A DNA stretch of 50,589 nt from Hyphomicrobiaceae bacterium (lineage in GTDB: Bacteria > Pseudomonadota > Alphaproteobacteria > Rhizobiales > Hyphomicrobiaceae), in contig JAHDXT010000026.1 in the NCBI GenBank assembly GCA_023384095.1, forward strand, positions 1 to 50,589. The letters are read 5' to 3'. This document shows positions 1 to 11,857 of this stretch, piece after piece. Positions within the stretch are counted from its first letter, which is position 1. Each line of letters begins with the position of its first letter. The translations under genes were made by a program, and so were the position numbers. Under the pieces are notes generated by a model that did not search any database, was not told the DNA's origin, and worked only from the letters and a program-made list of their open reading frames with translations.

Positions 1-4
1 GCGT

Positions 5-31
5 GGATGGCCGCCTTCGCGGCCATGACGG
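5..31 (+). repeat. REP-like hairpin, family A
   Basis: A perfect 8-bp inverted repeat (ATGGCCGC / GCGGCCAT, positions 7-14 and 19-26) closes a CTTC loop and is followed by GACGG. Two other copies with the same loop and the same GACGG tail, but different stem bases, lie at 17379-17403 and, inverted, at 17488-17513. The copy sits downstream of the ubiG stop. The rest of positions 1-105 shows no gene. Confidence 0.6.
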
Positions 32-105
32 AAGGAAGGGCAAAGGGATCAAGCGCAACGCTGGCGTCGACGCTGATCGGGGGTCTGACCCTCGACCGCT
101 TCCGG

Positions 106-915
106 TCAACTCTCGTTGCAGACCCTACGACGCTCACTGCCCATGGCGGGGCCGCCCGTTGCAGAGCGGGGCTTGCCGGCAGCGGCCATGTAGTTGACGC
201 CGAGGTCGGGCCCGAGAACCCAGCGGCCGCTTGCCAGGCTGTAGATCAGCCCCTCGAACGCGGGCCTCTCGAGCCCCGCCGCCACGCAGTAGCGAGTGAT
301 TTCCTCGGGTGTCACGAAGCGGTCCCACTGATGGGTGCCGGCTGGCAGCCAGCGCAGGACGTACTCGGCGCCTATGATGGCGAGCGCGTAGGCCTTGAGC
401 GTGCGGTTGATCGTCGAGACGATGAACAGGCCGCCGGGGCGCACCAGCGCCGCGCAGGCCGCAATGAACGCCTGCTGGTCCGGCACGTGCTCGACGACCT
501 CGAGACAGACGACGGCATCGAAACGCGCGTTCTCCCGCAGCACGTCCTCGGCGCGGCAGGCGCGGTAGGCGATATCGAGGCCCTGCGGCCCGGCATGGCG
601 CACGGCGGCGGCGATGTTCTCCCTGGCAGGATCGATGCCGGTGACACGGGCTCCGAGCCGGGCCAGCGGCTCGCAGATCAGGCCGCCGCCGCAGCCGATG
701 TCGATGAGGGTGAGCCCGGAGAGCGGCCTCGGCTCCCGCTCGGGCCTGCCGAAGTGGCGCACGAGCTGCGTGCGGAGGAAGGCGAGCCGAGCCGGCGCAA
801 GCTCGTGCAGGGGCCGGAACTCGCCATTCGGGTCCCACCACTGGCCTGCGAGGCGAGCGAAGCGGTCGATCTCGCCGGCATCGACGGTGTCCGGACCGGG
901 ACTGGCGCTGCTCAT
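106..915 (-). CDS. ubiG: Ubiquinone biosynthesis O-methyltransferase UbiG
   Basis: SAM-dependent methyltransferase that carries out both O-methylation steps of ubiquinone synthesis. The 269-residue length is normal for UbiG. The N-terminal segment has the family signature AGQWWDPNGEFRPLHELAPAR, SAM-binding motif I reads DIGCGGGLICEPLARLGA, and the later CLEVVEHV and VRPGGLFIVSTINRT motifs are intact. The ATG at 915 was chosen because the UbiG homology begins just after it; the frame remains open upstream towards 1431 but without family similarity. It is divergent from lysC across a 192-bp spacer, a usual arrangement in Hyphomicrobiales. Confidence 0.95.
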   Translation of the reverse strand: MSSASPGPDTVDAGEIDRFARLAGQWWDPNGEFRPLHELAPARLAFLRTQLVRHFGRPEREPRPLSGLTLIDIGCGGGLICEPLARLGARVTGIDPARENIAAAVRHAGPQGLDIAYRACRAEDVLRENARFDAVVCLEVVEHVPDQQAFIAACAALVRPGGLFIVSTINRTLKAYALAIIGAEYVLRWLPAGTHQWDRFVTPEEITRYCVAAGLERPAFEGLIYSLASGRWVLGPDLGVNYMAAAGKPRSATGGPAMGSERRRVCNES

Positions 916-1107
916 GACTGGATCTCGCGGCCTTCTTGCGTGGATTGTCAAGCACACGCCGCGTTTGTTGCAGCTCTGGCGCGTTATGGCTATGAGTACG
1001 GCCCGATCGGGCCAGCCGGCGCAAGCGATAGAGAAGCGCCGATCGCCTCGTCCTTTGGCGCCCCAAGCGGCACCGGGCGTGAGGAGATCGGTGCCACGGG
1101 AATCCGC

Positions 1108-2373
1108 ATGGCAGTCGTAGTGATGAAATTCGGCGGCACGTCCGTTGCCAGCATCGACCGCATCCGCAACGTGGCGCGTCATGTCAAGCGCGAGATCGAT
1201 GCCGCCAATCAGGTGGCGGTCGTCGTATCGGCCATGGCCGGGCATACCAACCAGCTCGTCGCGTGGGTCCGCGAAGCGGCGCTGCTCCACGACGCCCGCG
1301 AGTACGACGCGGTCGTCGCCTCGGGCGAGCAGGTGACGGCCGGCCTGCTGGCGATCGCCTTGCAGTCCATGGGCATCCCCGCCCGCTCCTGGCAGGGTTG
1401 GCAGATCCCGATCGTGACCGACAACGCGCATGGCGCCGCGCGCATCCTGGAGGTGCGCGCCGACGATATCCGGCAGCGGCTCTCGCAGGGCGAGGTCGCC
1501 GTGGTGACCGGGTTCCAGGGCCTGGAGCCGGACCGGAACCGCGTCTCGACGCTCGGCCGTGGCGGCTCGGATACGAGCGCCGTGGCAATAGCCATCGCGC
1601 TCGGCGCCGACGTCTGTGACATCTACACCGATGTCGACGGCGTCTACACCAGCGACCCGCGCATCGTGCCCACTGCCCGCCGGTTGCCGCGGATCTCCTA
1701 CGAGGAGATGCTGGAGATGGCCTCACTGGGGTCCAAGGTGCTACAGACAAGGTCTGTCGAGCTGGCGATGGTCTACCGCATGCGCACGCGCGTGCTGTCG
1801 AGCTTTGCAGACGCCGAAGCTGTTCAGCCGGTACGCTCCGGTTCGGAGTGGCAGGATATCGGCACAATTGTTTGCGACGAGGAAGAAATCGTGGAGAGCC
1901 AGGTTGTCAGCGGCATCGCCTACGCCAAGGACGAGGCGAAGGTCACCATCGTCAAGGTGGCCGACAAACCGGGCGTCGCCGCCAGCATCTTCGGGCCGCT
2001 CGCCGAAGCCAGCATCAATGTCGACATGATCGTGCAGAACCTGTCGGCCGACGGCAAGCACACGGACATGACCTTTACCGTCGTCGCCTCGGAGCTGCCC
2101 AAGACGCTCGAGGTTCTGCAGGCGGCGAGTAACGGCATCGGCTATTCCGAGATCAAGAGCTCGGCCGACGTGGTGAAGGTTTCGGTGATCGGGGTCGGGA
2201 TGCGCAGCCACGCCGGCGTCGCCGCCCAGATGTTCAGGGCTCTGGCTGAGAAGGGCATAAACATCCTGGCGATCACCACCTCGGAGATCAAGATCAGCGT
2301 GTTGATCAACGCCGCGTATGCCGAGCTCGCCGTGCGCACCTTGCACACGCTTTACGGTCTCGACAAGGATTGA
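1108..2373 (+). CDS. lysC: Aspartate kinase
   Basis: Phosphorylates aspartate, the first step toward lysine, threonine, methionine and diaminopimelate. The protein has 421 residues. The N-terminal kinase motif VMKFGGTSVAS is followed by the GRGGSDTSAVAIA and DVDGVYTSDPRIVP nucleotide and substrate segments, then two ACT-type regulatory domains (about residues 265-421) containing KPGVAASIFGPLAE and the NILAITTSEIKIS effector-site motif. This is the architecture of a lysine/threonine-sensitive monofunctional kinase. The ATG at 1108 is used; a second ATG at 1123 also fits, and neither has a clear Shine-Dalgarno sequence. The frame is open far upstream but only antisense to ubiG. Confidence 0.96.
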   Translation: MAVVVMKFGGTSVASIDRIRNVARHVKREIDAANQVAVVVSAMAGHTNQLVAWVREAALLHDAREYDAVVASGEQVTAGLLAIALQSMGIPARSWQGWQIPIVTDNAHGAARILEVRADDIRQRLSQGEVAVVTGFQGLEPDRNRVSTLGRGGSDTSAVAIAIALGADVCDIYTDVDGVYTSDPRIVPTARRLPRISYEEMLEMASLGSKVLQTRSVELAMVYRMRTRVLSSFADAEAVQPVRSGSEWQDIGTIVCDEEEIVESQVVSGIAYAKDEAKVTIVKVADKPGVAASIFGPLAEASINVDMIVQNLSADGKHTDMTFTVVASELPKTLEVLQAASNGIGYSEIKSSADVVKVSVIGVGMRSHAGVAAQMFRALAEKGINILAITTSEIKISVLINAAYAELAVRTLHTLYGLDKD

Positions 2374-2494
2374 GCGGGCGGCCCGCCATCGAGGCGCGGG
2401 CCACCTGAGGTGTTCGAAGAGCGACGGGGCCGAGGGTGCCCCTTGTCTCTTGCCAGATTCGCCGTCCGCGACGGACAACTGAACGGCAGCCGCC

Positions 2495-4789
2495 ATGCAC
2501 ACGCGACGCGGGGACGACCCGCGCACATTGCAGTCCGAGCCTGCGCTGCGCGCCATCATGAGGCGCCTGCGCGAGATCATGGCCGAGCCGGGCGACGGCC
2601 AGTCGCGGCTCGACAAGATCGTGCGCCAGATCTCGGGCCTGATGGTGGCCGAGGTCTGCTCGATCTATCTCAAGCGCCAGGACGGCTCGCTCGAGCTGTT
2701 CGCCACCGAGGGCCTCAACAAGGAGGCCGTGCACAGCCTCCGCATGATGCGCGGGGAGGGCCTCGTCGGCCGCTGCGCCGAGATGGCGGTGCCGGTCAAC
2801 GAGCCGGACGCCAAGCTGCACCCCGCGTTCTCCTACCGGCCTGAGACGGGAGAGGAGATCTACCATTCGCTGCTCGCGGTGCCGATCCTGCGGGGCGGGA
2901 CCGTGCTCGGTGTGCTCGTGATCCAGAACCGGACGCGCCGCGAATATACCGACGAGGACGTCGAGGTCCTGCTGACGACGGCGATGGTGGTGGCCGAGCA
3001 CCTGGTCTCCGGCGCCGTCGCGGGCGCGGGGGCCGCCGCCGAGATCAGCCGCGCGCTGACGGGGGTGGTGCGCGGCGAGCCGATCTCCGACGGCATCGCG
3101 CTCGGGCACGTGGTTCTGCACGAGCCGCGGGTCGTCGTCACCAAGCTGCTTGCCGAGGACGCGGCAGCGGAGCTGGACCGGCTCGAAGCCGCGATGCAGC
3201 GGCTGCGGGCGAGCCTGGATGAGATGCTGAGCGCCGACTCGCTGGCGCAAGCCGGCGACCATCGCGACGTGCTCGAAGCCTACCGCATGTTCGCTCACGA
3301 CCGCGGCTGGGTGCGGCGCATGGAAGCGGCCGTGCGCGAGGGCCTGACGGCCGACGCGGCGGTCGAGCGCGTGCACAACGCCACGCGCACCCGCATGCTG
3401 CGCCAGAACGATCCCTACTGGCGGGAGCGGCTGCGCGATCTCGACGATCTTTCCGCCCGCCTGCTCCGCATCCTCGCCGGGCGCACGACGGCTGCGCGGG
3501 AGGGCCTCGTTCTGCCGATCGATACGATCCTCGTGGCGCGCACGATGGGGCCGGCCGAGCTGCTCGACTACGACCGCTCGAGACTGCGCGGTCTCGTCAT
3601 CGAGGAGGGCAGCGGCCAGAGCCACGTGGCGATCGTCGCCAAGGCGCTCGGGCTGGCAGCCGTGGGCCAGGCCAAGGCAATCGTCGAGCGGGTCTCGACG
3701 GGCGACCCGGCCATCGTCGATGCGGAGACGGGCGACATCCATCTCAGGCCCTCGGCGGAGGTGGTGGCGGCCTACTCCGACAAGGTCCGCTTCCGCGCCC
3801 GCCGGCAGCGCCGGTACCGAGCCCTTCGGGATTTGCCGACAGTGACGAAGGACGGAGCCAGGATCGCCTTGCAGATCAACGCGGGCCTGCTCGTCGACAT
3901 CCCGCATCTCGCCGAATCGGGTGCGGAAGGCATCGGGCTGTTCCGCACCGAGTTGCAATTCATGATCTCCTCGACGTTTCCCCGGCGCGACCGGCAGACG
4001 GAGACCTACCGGCAGATCCTGGACGGGGCCGGCGCCAAGCCGGTCGTTTTCCGCAGCCTGGACATCGGCGGCGACAAGGTTCTCCCTTACATCCGCCATC
4101 CCAAGGAGGAGAACCCGGCGCTCGGCTGGCGTGCGATCCGCATGTCGCTCGACCGGCCCGGCCTGTTCCGCACGCAGGTGCAGGCCCTGTTGCGCGCTGC
4201 AGCCGGGCGCGAGCTCAGCATCATGATCCCGATGGTCTCGGTGGTGCCCGAGATCGAGGCTGCCAAGGCCCTCATCGGGCGCGAGGTCGAGCAGCTCCAG
4301 AAACGCGGAGTGCCGCGGCCATCGAAGCTGCGGATCGGAGCCATGATCGAGGTGCCGAGCCTGCTCTATGAGCTCGATTCGCTGATGCCGCACGTCGACT
4401 TCGTGTCGGTCGGCAGCAACGACCTGATGCAGTTCCTGTTTGCGGCCGACCGCGCCAACGGTCGGGTCGCGCATCGCTACGACCCGCTGTCGGTCTGTGC
4501 GCTGCGGGCGCTGAAACTGGTGGTTCAGGCCGGCCTGAAGCACGGCGTTCCGGTCACCTTGTGCGGCGAAATGGCAGGGCGCACGATCGAGGCCATGGCC
4601 TTGATCGGACTTGGATTCCGGACGATCTCAATGTCGCCGGCCTCGATCGGCCCCGCCAAATCGATGATCCTGTCGCTGGATGCCGGCAGGCTTGCCGCTG
4701 TCCTCGAGGAGCTGCTGCGGACGAAGTCCGGCAGCCTCAGGCCGCATTTGCAGGAGTTCGCCAGGGCGGAGGGGGTGGAGCTGTCCTGA
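2495..4789 (+). CDS. ptsP: Phosphoenolpyruvate-protein phosphotransferase PtsP (EI-Ntr)
   Basis: First enzyme of the nitrogen-related phosphotransferase system: it takes phosphate from PEP and passes it to NPr. The 764 residues comprise an N-terminal GAF sensory domain (about 30-170), the HPr-binding helical domain (about 190-310), the swivelling phosphohistidine domain with H377 in SGQSHVAIVAKALG, and the PEP-binding TIM barrel ending with the active-site CGEMAGR motif (C690). The GAF domain separates it from carbohydrate-type PtsI. It follows lysC after 121 bp, an order common in alphaproteobacteria. No NPr or EIIA-Ntr gene lies in this window. Confidence 0.95.
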   Translation: MHTRRGDDPRTLQSEPALRAIMRRLREIMAEPGDGQSRLDKIVRQISGLMVAEVCSIYLKRQDGSLELFATEGLNKEAVHSLRMMRGEGLVGRCAEMAVPVNEPDAKLHPAFSYRPETGEEIYHSLLAVPILRGGTVLGVLVIQNRTRREYTDEDVEVLLTTAMVVAEHLVSGAVAGAGAAAEISRALTGVVRGEPISDGIALGHVVLHEPRVVVTKLLAEDAAAELDRLEAAMQRLRASLDEMLSADSLAQAGDHRDVLEAYRMFAHDRGWVRRMEAAVREGLTADAAVERVHNATRTRMLRQNDPYWRERLRDLDDLSARLLRILAGRTTAAREGLVLPIDTILVARTMGPAELLDYDRSRLRGLVIEEGSGQSHVAIVAKALGLAAVGQAKAIVERVSTGDPAIVDAETGDIHLRPSAEVVAAYSDKVRFRARRQRRYRALRDLPTVTKDGARIALQINAGLLVDIPHLAESGAEGIGLFRTELQFMISSTFPRRDRQTETYRQILDGAGAKPVVFRSLDIGGDKVLPYIRHPKEENPALGWRAIRMSLDRPGLFRTQVQALLRAAAGRELSIMIPMVSVVPEIEAAKALIGREVEQLQKRGVPRPSKLRIGAMIEVPSLLYELDSLMPHVDFVSVGSNDLMQFLFAADRANGRVAHRYDPLSVCALRALKLVVQAGLKHGVPVTLCGEMAGRTIEAMALIGLGFRTISMSPASIGPAKSMILSLDAGRLAAVLEELLRTKSGSLRPHLQEFARAEGVELS

Positions 4790-4882
4790 AGGGATGAGGC
4801 CGGCCAGTCTCATTGCGCGCCTGTCCGCGGCTTCGACTCGTGCGGACAATGGGATTGCCCGTTCCTGCGATTCGTCTCATCT

Positions 4883-4911
4883 GATGGCGGCGCCGATCGG
4901 TCGGCGCCATC
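4883..4911 (+). other. Hairpin upstream of prfA
   Basis: GATGGCG (4883-4889) pairs with CGCCATC (4905-4911), with an inner CCGA/TCGG pairing around a TCGG loop and a 3-nt bulge. It lies 34 bp before the prfA start and lacks a T-run, so it is not a standard terminator. It may separate the ptsP and prfA transcripts. Confidence 0.35.
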
Positions 4912-4945
4912 GAGCAATGCACAAGGGGTCGCTACGAATTCTGAC

Positions 4946-6022
4946 ATGAGCGCGGTTCCGCACGAAAAACTCGAAAAGCTTGTCGCGCGCTGGGAGGCGA
5001 TCCAGGCGGAGCTGAGCCACGGCGTCAACCAGGCGACCTATGCCAGGCTCACGAAGGAGTTCTCGGAGCTCACTCCGGTCGTCACGGCCGTCCAGGAGTT
5101 GCACAGCGCCGAGAAGGAGCGCGCGGACCTGTCGGCGATCGCGGCGGATGCCGCTTCCGACCGCGAAATGGCGGCCCTCGCCGCGCAGGAGATCGCAGCG
5201 CTGGAGCCGAAACTCGCCGAGCTCGAGGCGAAGGTGCGGCTTCTGCTGCTGCCCAAGGACGCCGCCGACGACCGCAGCGTCATCCTCGAGGTTCGGGCCG
5301 GCACCGGCGGCGACGAGGCGGCGCTGTTCGCAGCCGACCTGTTCCGCATGTATCAACGCTACGCCGACCTGCACGGCTGGAAGACGCAGGTCATCTCCAC
5401 GTCCGAGAACGATCTCGGCGGGATGAAGGAGGTCGTCGCCTCGATTTCGGGGCACGGCGTATTCGCCCGTCTGAAGTTCGAGTCCGGCGTGCATCGCGTG
5501 CAGCGGGTGCCGGAGACGGAAGCCAACGGCCGCATTCACACGTCGGCTGCGACGGTGGCCGTCCTGCCCGAGCCCGAGGAGGTCGACGTCGAGATCAGGT
5601 CGGAGGACATCCGCATCGACACCATGCGGGCGGGAGGGGCCGGCGGCCAGCACGTCAACAAGACCGATTCCGCCGTCCGCCTGACCCATCTGCCGACCGG
5701 CATCGTCGTGGTCTCGGCAGAGAAGTCGCAGCATCAGAACCGCAGGCTGGCCATGCAGGTGCTGCGCTCCCGCGTCTATGAGCTCGAGCGGCAGCGCTCG
5801 GCCGACGAACGCGCCGCGCAGCGCAGGGACCAGGTCGGCTCAGGCGATCGCTCGCAGCGGATCCGCACCTACAATTTCCCGCAAGGGCGGGTGACCGATC
5901 ACCGGATCAATCTCACGTTGCACAAGCTCGATTTCATTCTCGACGGCAGCGCGCTCGATGAGCTGATCGACGCCCTCGTAACCGATTATCAAGCCAGCCA
6001 GCTTGTCGAAGCGAATGCCTGA
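4946..6022 (+). CDS. prfA: Peptide chain release factor 1
   Basis: Class I release factor that recognises UAA and UAG and triggers peptide release. The 358-residue length is standard. The catalytic GGQ is at 233-235 within [20 protein letters not shown], and the PxT stop-codon-recognition tripeptide reads P-E-T at about 189-191 before [16 protein letters not shown]. The coiled N-terminal domain (1-110) is typical. It overlaps prmC by 8 nt; PrmC methylates the glutamine of GGQ, so the enzyme and its substrate are translationally coupled. Confidence 0.97.
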   Translation: MSAVPHEKLEKLVARWEAIQAELSHGVNQATYARLTKEFSELTPVVTAVQELHSAEKERADLSAIAADAASDREMAALAAQEIAALEPKLAELEAKVRLLLLPKDAADDRSVILEVRAGTGGDEAALFAADLFRMYQRYADLHGWKTQVISTSENDLGGMKEVVASISGHGVFARLKFESGVHRVQRVPETEANGRIHTSAATVAVLPEPEEVDVEIRSEDIRIDTMRAGGAGGQHVNKTDSAVRLTHLPTGIVVVSAEKSQHQNRRLAMQVLRSRVYELERQRSADERAAQRRDQVGSGDRSQRIRTYNFPQGRVTDHRINLTLHKLDFILDGSALDELIDALVTDYQASQLVEANA

Positions 6023-6920
6023 AACCATATCCGAGACAAGCTTCCGCTCGCTCACAGCAGCGGCAGCGGCCGCGCAAGCCGCGCGCCTGCTGCGCGAGGC
6101 CGGCATCGAGCCGGCTGCACGCGAGGGCCGGCTGCTCGTCGCTGCGGCCCTGGGCGTCGATGCCGGGCGGCTCCTGAGCCGGCCCGAGACGCCGCTGGGT
6201 GCTGCCGAGGAGGCGGTCCTCGACAGCCTGGTGGCGCGGCGCATCGCCCGCGAGCCCGTTTCGCGCATTCTCGGCAGCCGCGGCTTCTATGGCCGGGATT
6301 TCGAGATATCGCCGGCGACCCTCGATCCGAGACCCGACAGCGAAACCCTCATAGAGGCCGGTCTGGAGCTGATCGGGCACGATGAGAAGCACCGCAGCGG
6401 GCCCTGGCGCGTCCTCGACATCGGCACCGGCTCGGGCTGTCTGCTCGTGACATTGCTCGCGGAGCTGCCCAATTCGACCGGGCTCGGAACCGATATCGAC
6501 CCGCGGGCGTTGGAGACGGCAGAACGCAACGCGCGTCGGCATGGCGTTGCACGGCGCGCCCGCTGGAAGCTGGCGCGGTCGCTGGATGGCATCGGCGGGC
6601 CTGTCGACCTTCTGGTCGCAAATCCGCCGTACGTTCCGACAGGTGAGATTGCAGGACTGGAGCCCGAGGTTCGGGACTATGATCCGCGAGCCGCACTCGA
6701 CGGCGGAGCGGACGGACTGGATGTCTATCGGGAGATTGCAAGGGATCTCATCCGGGTCGTGCCAAATGGCCGGGCCCTGTTCGAGGTCGGCGCAGGTCAG
6801 GCTGGCGCGTTATGCCAGATCCTCGCTGCGACCCGCGTCGGCGACCACCCGCCGGAGGTCCGCACGTTCCGGGATCTGAACGGCATCGACAGGTGTGTGG
6901 CATGGAAGGCACTTCACTGA
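6015..6920 (+). CDS. prmC: Peptide chain release factor N5-glutamine methyltransferase PrmC
   Basis: Methylates the GGQ glutamine of RF1 and RF2. The protein has 301 residues from the ATG at 6015. A TTG at 6003 in the same frame would add four residues, but the ATG overlapping the prfA stop is the simpler start. The helical substrate-binding domain contains [21 protein letters not shown] motif I reads [18 protein letters not shown], and the catalytic NPPY motif lies at about 203-206. The order prfA-prmC-DUF4167 is conserved in Hyphomicrobiales. Confidence 0.95.
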   Translation: MPETISETSFRSLTAAAAAAQAARLLREAGIEPAAREGRLLVAAALGVDAGRLLSRPETPLGAAEEAVLDSLVARRIAREPVSRILGSRGFYGRDFEISPATLDPRPDSETLIEAGLELIGHDEKHRSGPWRVLDIGTGSGCLLVTLLAELPNSTGLGTDIDPRALETAERNARRHGVARRARWKLARSLDGIGGPVDLLVANPPYVPTGEIAGLEPEVRDYDPRAALDGGADGLDVYREIARDLIRVVPNGRALFEVGAGQAGALCQILAATRVGDHPPEVRTFRDLNGIDRCVAWKALH

Positions 6921-7391
6921 ACCGAGAAAGAAAAGCACTTGGAAACCAGCCGATCCCGGGCTAATGTCACATCAGGCGGAAAGAAGCGCGAGCGCAACAG
7001 TGCAGCCTGGTTCCTCTTACGGCTGCCACCTGCGAGCGCAAGTAAACCGAGCGAAACGAGCGAATTGCACGCGCTAGGTTCCAGTCAGCCGGCTGGACTA
7101 GCGACTTCGACGGCAGCGCTGCTTCGCTGAATGCGCCTTTTCCCGAGTGGATTTACTGGCGAGCTTTCGTGAGTGTCGGAAACACAACAAGAAACCCGGT
7201 GCGTCCGCGCGCGCGATTGACGTGACGGCTGCGGCGCGCGGCAGCGTGCTGCGTCGGCGGGATGGAAGGGGACATCCACCACGGCGGGTGTGTGCGGCAG
7301 CGGGGCTGCCGGGCATCCCAGGTGCGAACTAGAAGTTATCTGCATAAGGTGCGAACTAGAAGTTATCTGCATAAGTTGAGATTGGGAGACT
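6921..7391. other. 471-bp spacer between prmC and the DUF4167 gene
   Basis: I see no credible gene. The first part is less GC-rich than its surroundings. A small inverted repeat TCCAG/CTGGA lies at 7080-7097, and a 27-bp exact tandem duplication ends the spacer. Short open frames here do not resemble proteins. Promoter elements for the DUF4167 gene are probably here but are not recognisable. Confidence 0.4.
7321..7374. repeat. 27-bp exact tandem duplication upstream of the DUF4167 gene
   Basis: Two identical 27-bp units lie head to tail at 7321-7347 and 7348-7374, ending 17 bp before the start codon at 7392. Each unit contains two small dyads, AACT-AGA-AGTT and TTAT-CTGC-ATAA. The duplication places two copies of a potential protein-binding site in the 5' leader. 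Confidence 0.85.
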
Positions 7392-8108
7392 ATGAGGCAG
7401 GGACAGCAGAATCGGAGAGGGCGCGGCCGCAACCGAAAGGCCCACCACAATCCGTTGACACGCAGCTATGAATCGAACGGTCCGGATGTGAAGATCCGGG
7501 GCACCCCGTCGCACATCGCCGAGAAATACATGTCTCTGGCGCGCGATGCGTTGTCCTCCGGCGACCCCGTGCTTGCCGAGAATTATCTGCAGCACGCCGA
7601 GCATTACAACCGCATCATCATGGCTTTCAGGGAGCAGAGCGTCCAGCAGTCGGGCGAGGCGATGAACGGCGTCGACCGCCATTCGATGGAGACGGACGAC
7701 CTCACCGACGAGGAGCTGGACGAGGCGGAGGGCTTCTCGCATCGCGGATATGAGCCGCAGCCCCGCGGCGACGGCCAGTCGCGCTACGAGGAGCGCTCGC
7801 ATCGTCAGCCCGATCAGGGCCGTCCGATGCGGGACCGCTATCAGGACCCGCGCGGGGGCTATGCCGTAGAGCGCCAGCCGCGAGCCGAGGCTCCGCAGCC
7901 GCAGTCGACGGAGCCGCCGGCATTCGAGCCCGCCCAGCAGCAGCCGCGAGCCGAAGCTCAGCCGCGCCGGCGGGATCGCATCGCGGCATCCGCGCACGAG
8001 CAGCCGGAGTTTTTGCGGCGACCAGTGCGGCGGCCGAGGCGCGACGCCAACGGCGGCGGTGCCGGCGAGGCCAACGGGACCGCGGTCAAGGACGAATCGG
8101 GGGACTAA
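7392..8108 (+). CDS. DUF4167 domain-containing protein
   Basis: A conserved alphaproteobacterial protein of unknown function, 238 residues. Residues 1-85 form the DUF4167 domain, opening with MRQGQQNRRGRGRNRK and followed by the helical IAEKYMSLARDALSSGDP segment and AENYLQHAEHYNRI. The C-terminal 140 residues are low-complexity, rich in Arg, Gln, Pro and Asp, and probably disordered. The very basic N-terminus and RGRGR stretch suggest nucleic-acid binding, which is inference. The start is supported by GGGAG at 7384-7388. Its position downstream of prmC matches relatives. Confidence 0.9.
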   Translation: MRQGQQNRRGRGRNRKAHHNPLTRSYESNGPDVKIRGTPSHIAEKYMSLARDALSSGDPVLAENYLQHAEHYNRIIMAFREQSVQQSGEAMNGVDRHSMETDDLTDEELDEAEGFSHRGYEPQPRGDGQSRYEERSHRQPDQGRPMRDRYQDPRGGYAVERQPRAEAPQPQSTEPPAFEPAQQQPRAEAQPRRRDRIAASAHEQPEFLRRPVRRPRRDANGGGAGEANGTAVKDESGD

Positions 8109-8112
8109 AGGA

Positions 8113-8143
8113 AAGCCGGCGGAGCACTGCCGGCCGCCGGCTT
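8113..8143. terminator. Perfect 10-bp inverted repeat between convergent genes
   Basis: AAGCCGGCGG (8113-8122) and CCGCCGGCTT (8134-8143) form a perfect stem with an 11-nt loop, placed just after the DUF4167 stop and before the end of the converging MOSC gene. Read on the minus strand it is followed by a weak TCCTTTAG tract; on the plus strand there is no T-run. A bidirectional terminator is likely. Confidence 0.5.
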
Positions 8144-8283
8144 GAGAGCGACGGGGGAAGATCGGGACCCGAGCCGCAGCGACCTGTCGGCCGGGCAATC
8201 GCAAGGGACAGACGGCGATCGGTCCGTCTCCGGGCATCTGACATCCGCCAATCCATCCCCCGTCATCGCGGATGCGGTGTTCT

Positions 8284-9060
8284 TCAGATGACAACGACGG
8301 GATCGTCGGCGGATATCCGGCCGGCGCCGATGACTTTCGCGTAGACACCGAAATCCGAATGTCCCCAGGTGCGCAGCAGGGTGGCCGGGATGGCCAGGTC
8401 GCGCGCCGCGCTCACCGGATCGACGTTCGTCGCATCGCAGCGCCGCGTCCGGTGGAAAACCGCGAGCCGGGTATCGCCGATCGCCAGCTCGCGGTCCAGC
8501 CACGCCAGCTCCTGCCAGGGCTCGACGCCGTCGAGATAGATGTTGGCGCGGAACCGAAGCGGATCGACCGGCCGGCCGACCGACCGCTCGACCTCGCGCA
8601 CGCTCGCCAGATTGACGATGTGGACACACCTCGCGGCCATATCGGAGAAGCTGTGCCCCGGCGCGGAGACGATCCTGGGCGGCCCGCGCAGCGAGCCGGC
8701 CATGTAGCCAGACAGGAACTGCTCGATCATCTGTCGGCCGATCCGGGTCCTCAGATCGCCGCGGGCCACCTGCCTGCCCTGTCGGAGAATGACGAGCGTC
8801 TCCGTCCCGGTGTCGAGACGAGTCTGCAGGGTGGCCAGCCGCTCGTCGCGCATCAGCATCAAAAAATTGATCTTGGGGAGATGTCTGGGCTCCGCCGGGT
8901 CGAACCGTCCCGGCCCGTTCTCGATCGCATAGGCGCGGTCGAAGGGAACCACCCCGCCAGCCTCGAGCGCCACGCCGTCCAACGGCTCCGGCGACAGGCC
9001 CTTGACCGGATAGCGATAGAGCCTCGCAACGCGCGGCCCGGGTTCCTGGGACATCGCCAT
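8284..9060 (-). CDS. MOSC domain-containing protein
   Basis: A 258-residue protein with an N-terminal MOSC_N beta-barrel (VARLYRYPVKGLSPEPLDGV, about 8-120) and a MOSC domain containing FRANIYLDGVEPWQE, the potential molybdenum-ligand cysteine in RTRRCDATNVDP, and the closing FGVYAKVIGAGRI. Family members bind a sulfur-carrying molybdenum cofactor and include amidoxime-reducing and sulfurase-like enzymes; the substrate here is unknown. The ATG at 9060 is chosen; an ATG two codons later is possible, and the 20 codons upstream have no family similarity. It is divergent from clpB. Confidence 0.88.
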   Translation of the reverse strand: MAMSQEPGPRVARLYRYPVKGLSPEPLDGVALEAGGVVPFDRAYAIENGPGRFDPAEPRHLPKINFLMLMRDERLATLQTRLDTGTETLVILRQGRQVARGDLRTRIGRQMIEQFLSGYMAGSLRGPPRIVSAPGHSFSDMAARCVHIVNLASVREVERSVGRPVDPLRFRANIYLDGVEPWQELAWLDRELAIGDTRLAVFHRTRRCDATNVDPVSAARDLAIPATLLRTWGHSDFGVYAKVIGAGRISADDPVVVI

Positions 9061-9254
9061 TCCTGATCGATCGTTGCTCAGTGCAGCGTAGCAATGCAGA
9101 TTGCCCCCTTTTGGCGGCAATCGGCAATCCTATATGTGCTGCTGACGGGGTCGGAGGGTGCCTGTAGGGCCCGCTGACGACGTCGCAATCATCCTGACGT
9201 GCCGGCGTTCGTGTCGTGCCTGACCGGGCGGACGAACGCGCCGAGGAGGGACTC

Positions 9255-11852
<2,598 letters not shown>

Positions 11853-11857
11853 CGTCG

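Noticed and set aside
7-1107. The lysC frame stays open for more than 360 codons upstream of the kinase start.
   Set aside because: The upstream part is antisense to ubiG and shows no aspartate-kinase or other similarity, so a fused longer protein is not credible.
2306-4543. A 745-codon minus-strand frame opposite ptsP.
   Set aside because: ptsP has intact catalytic motifs; the opposite translation is His/Arg/Asp-rich with no recognisable fold.
7321-7374. CRISPR or origin-type iterons.
   Set aside because: There are only two directly adjacent units without spacers, and the TTATCTGCA core does not match a DnaA box.
9061-9254. Sigma-32 heat-shock promoter for clpB.
   Set aside because: It is expected from biology, but I could not find a convincing CTTGAAA and CCCCAT-type pair in the spacer.
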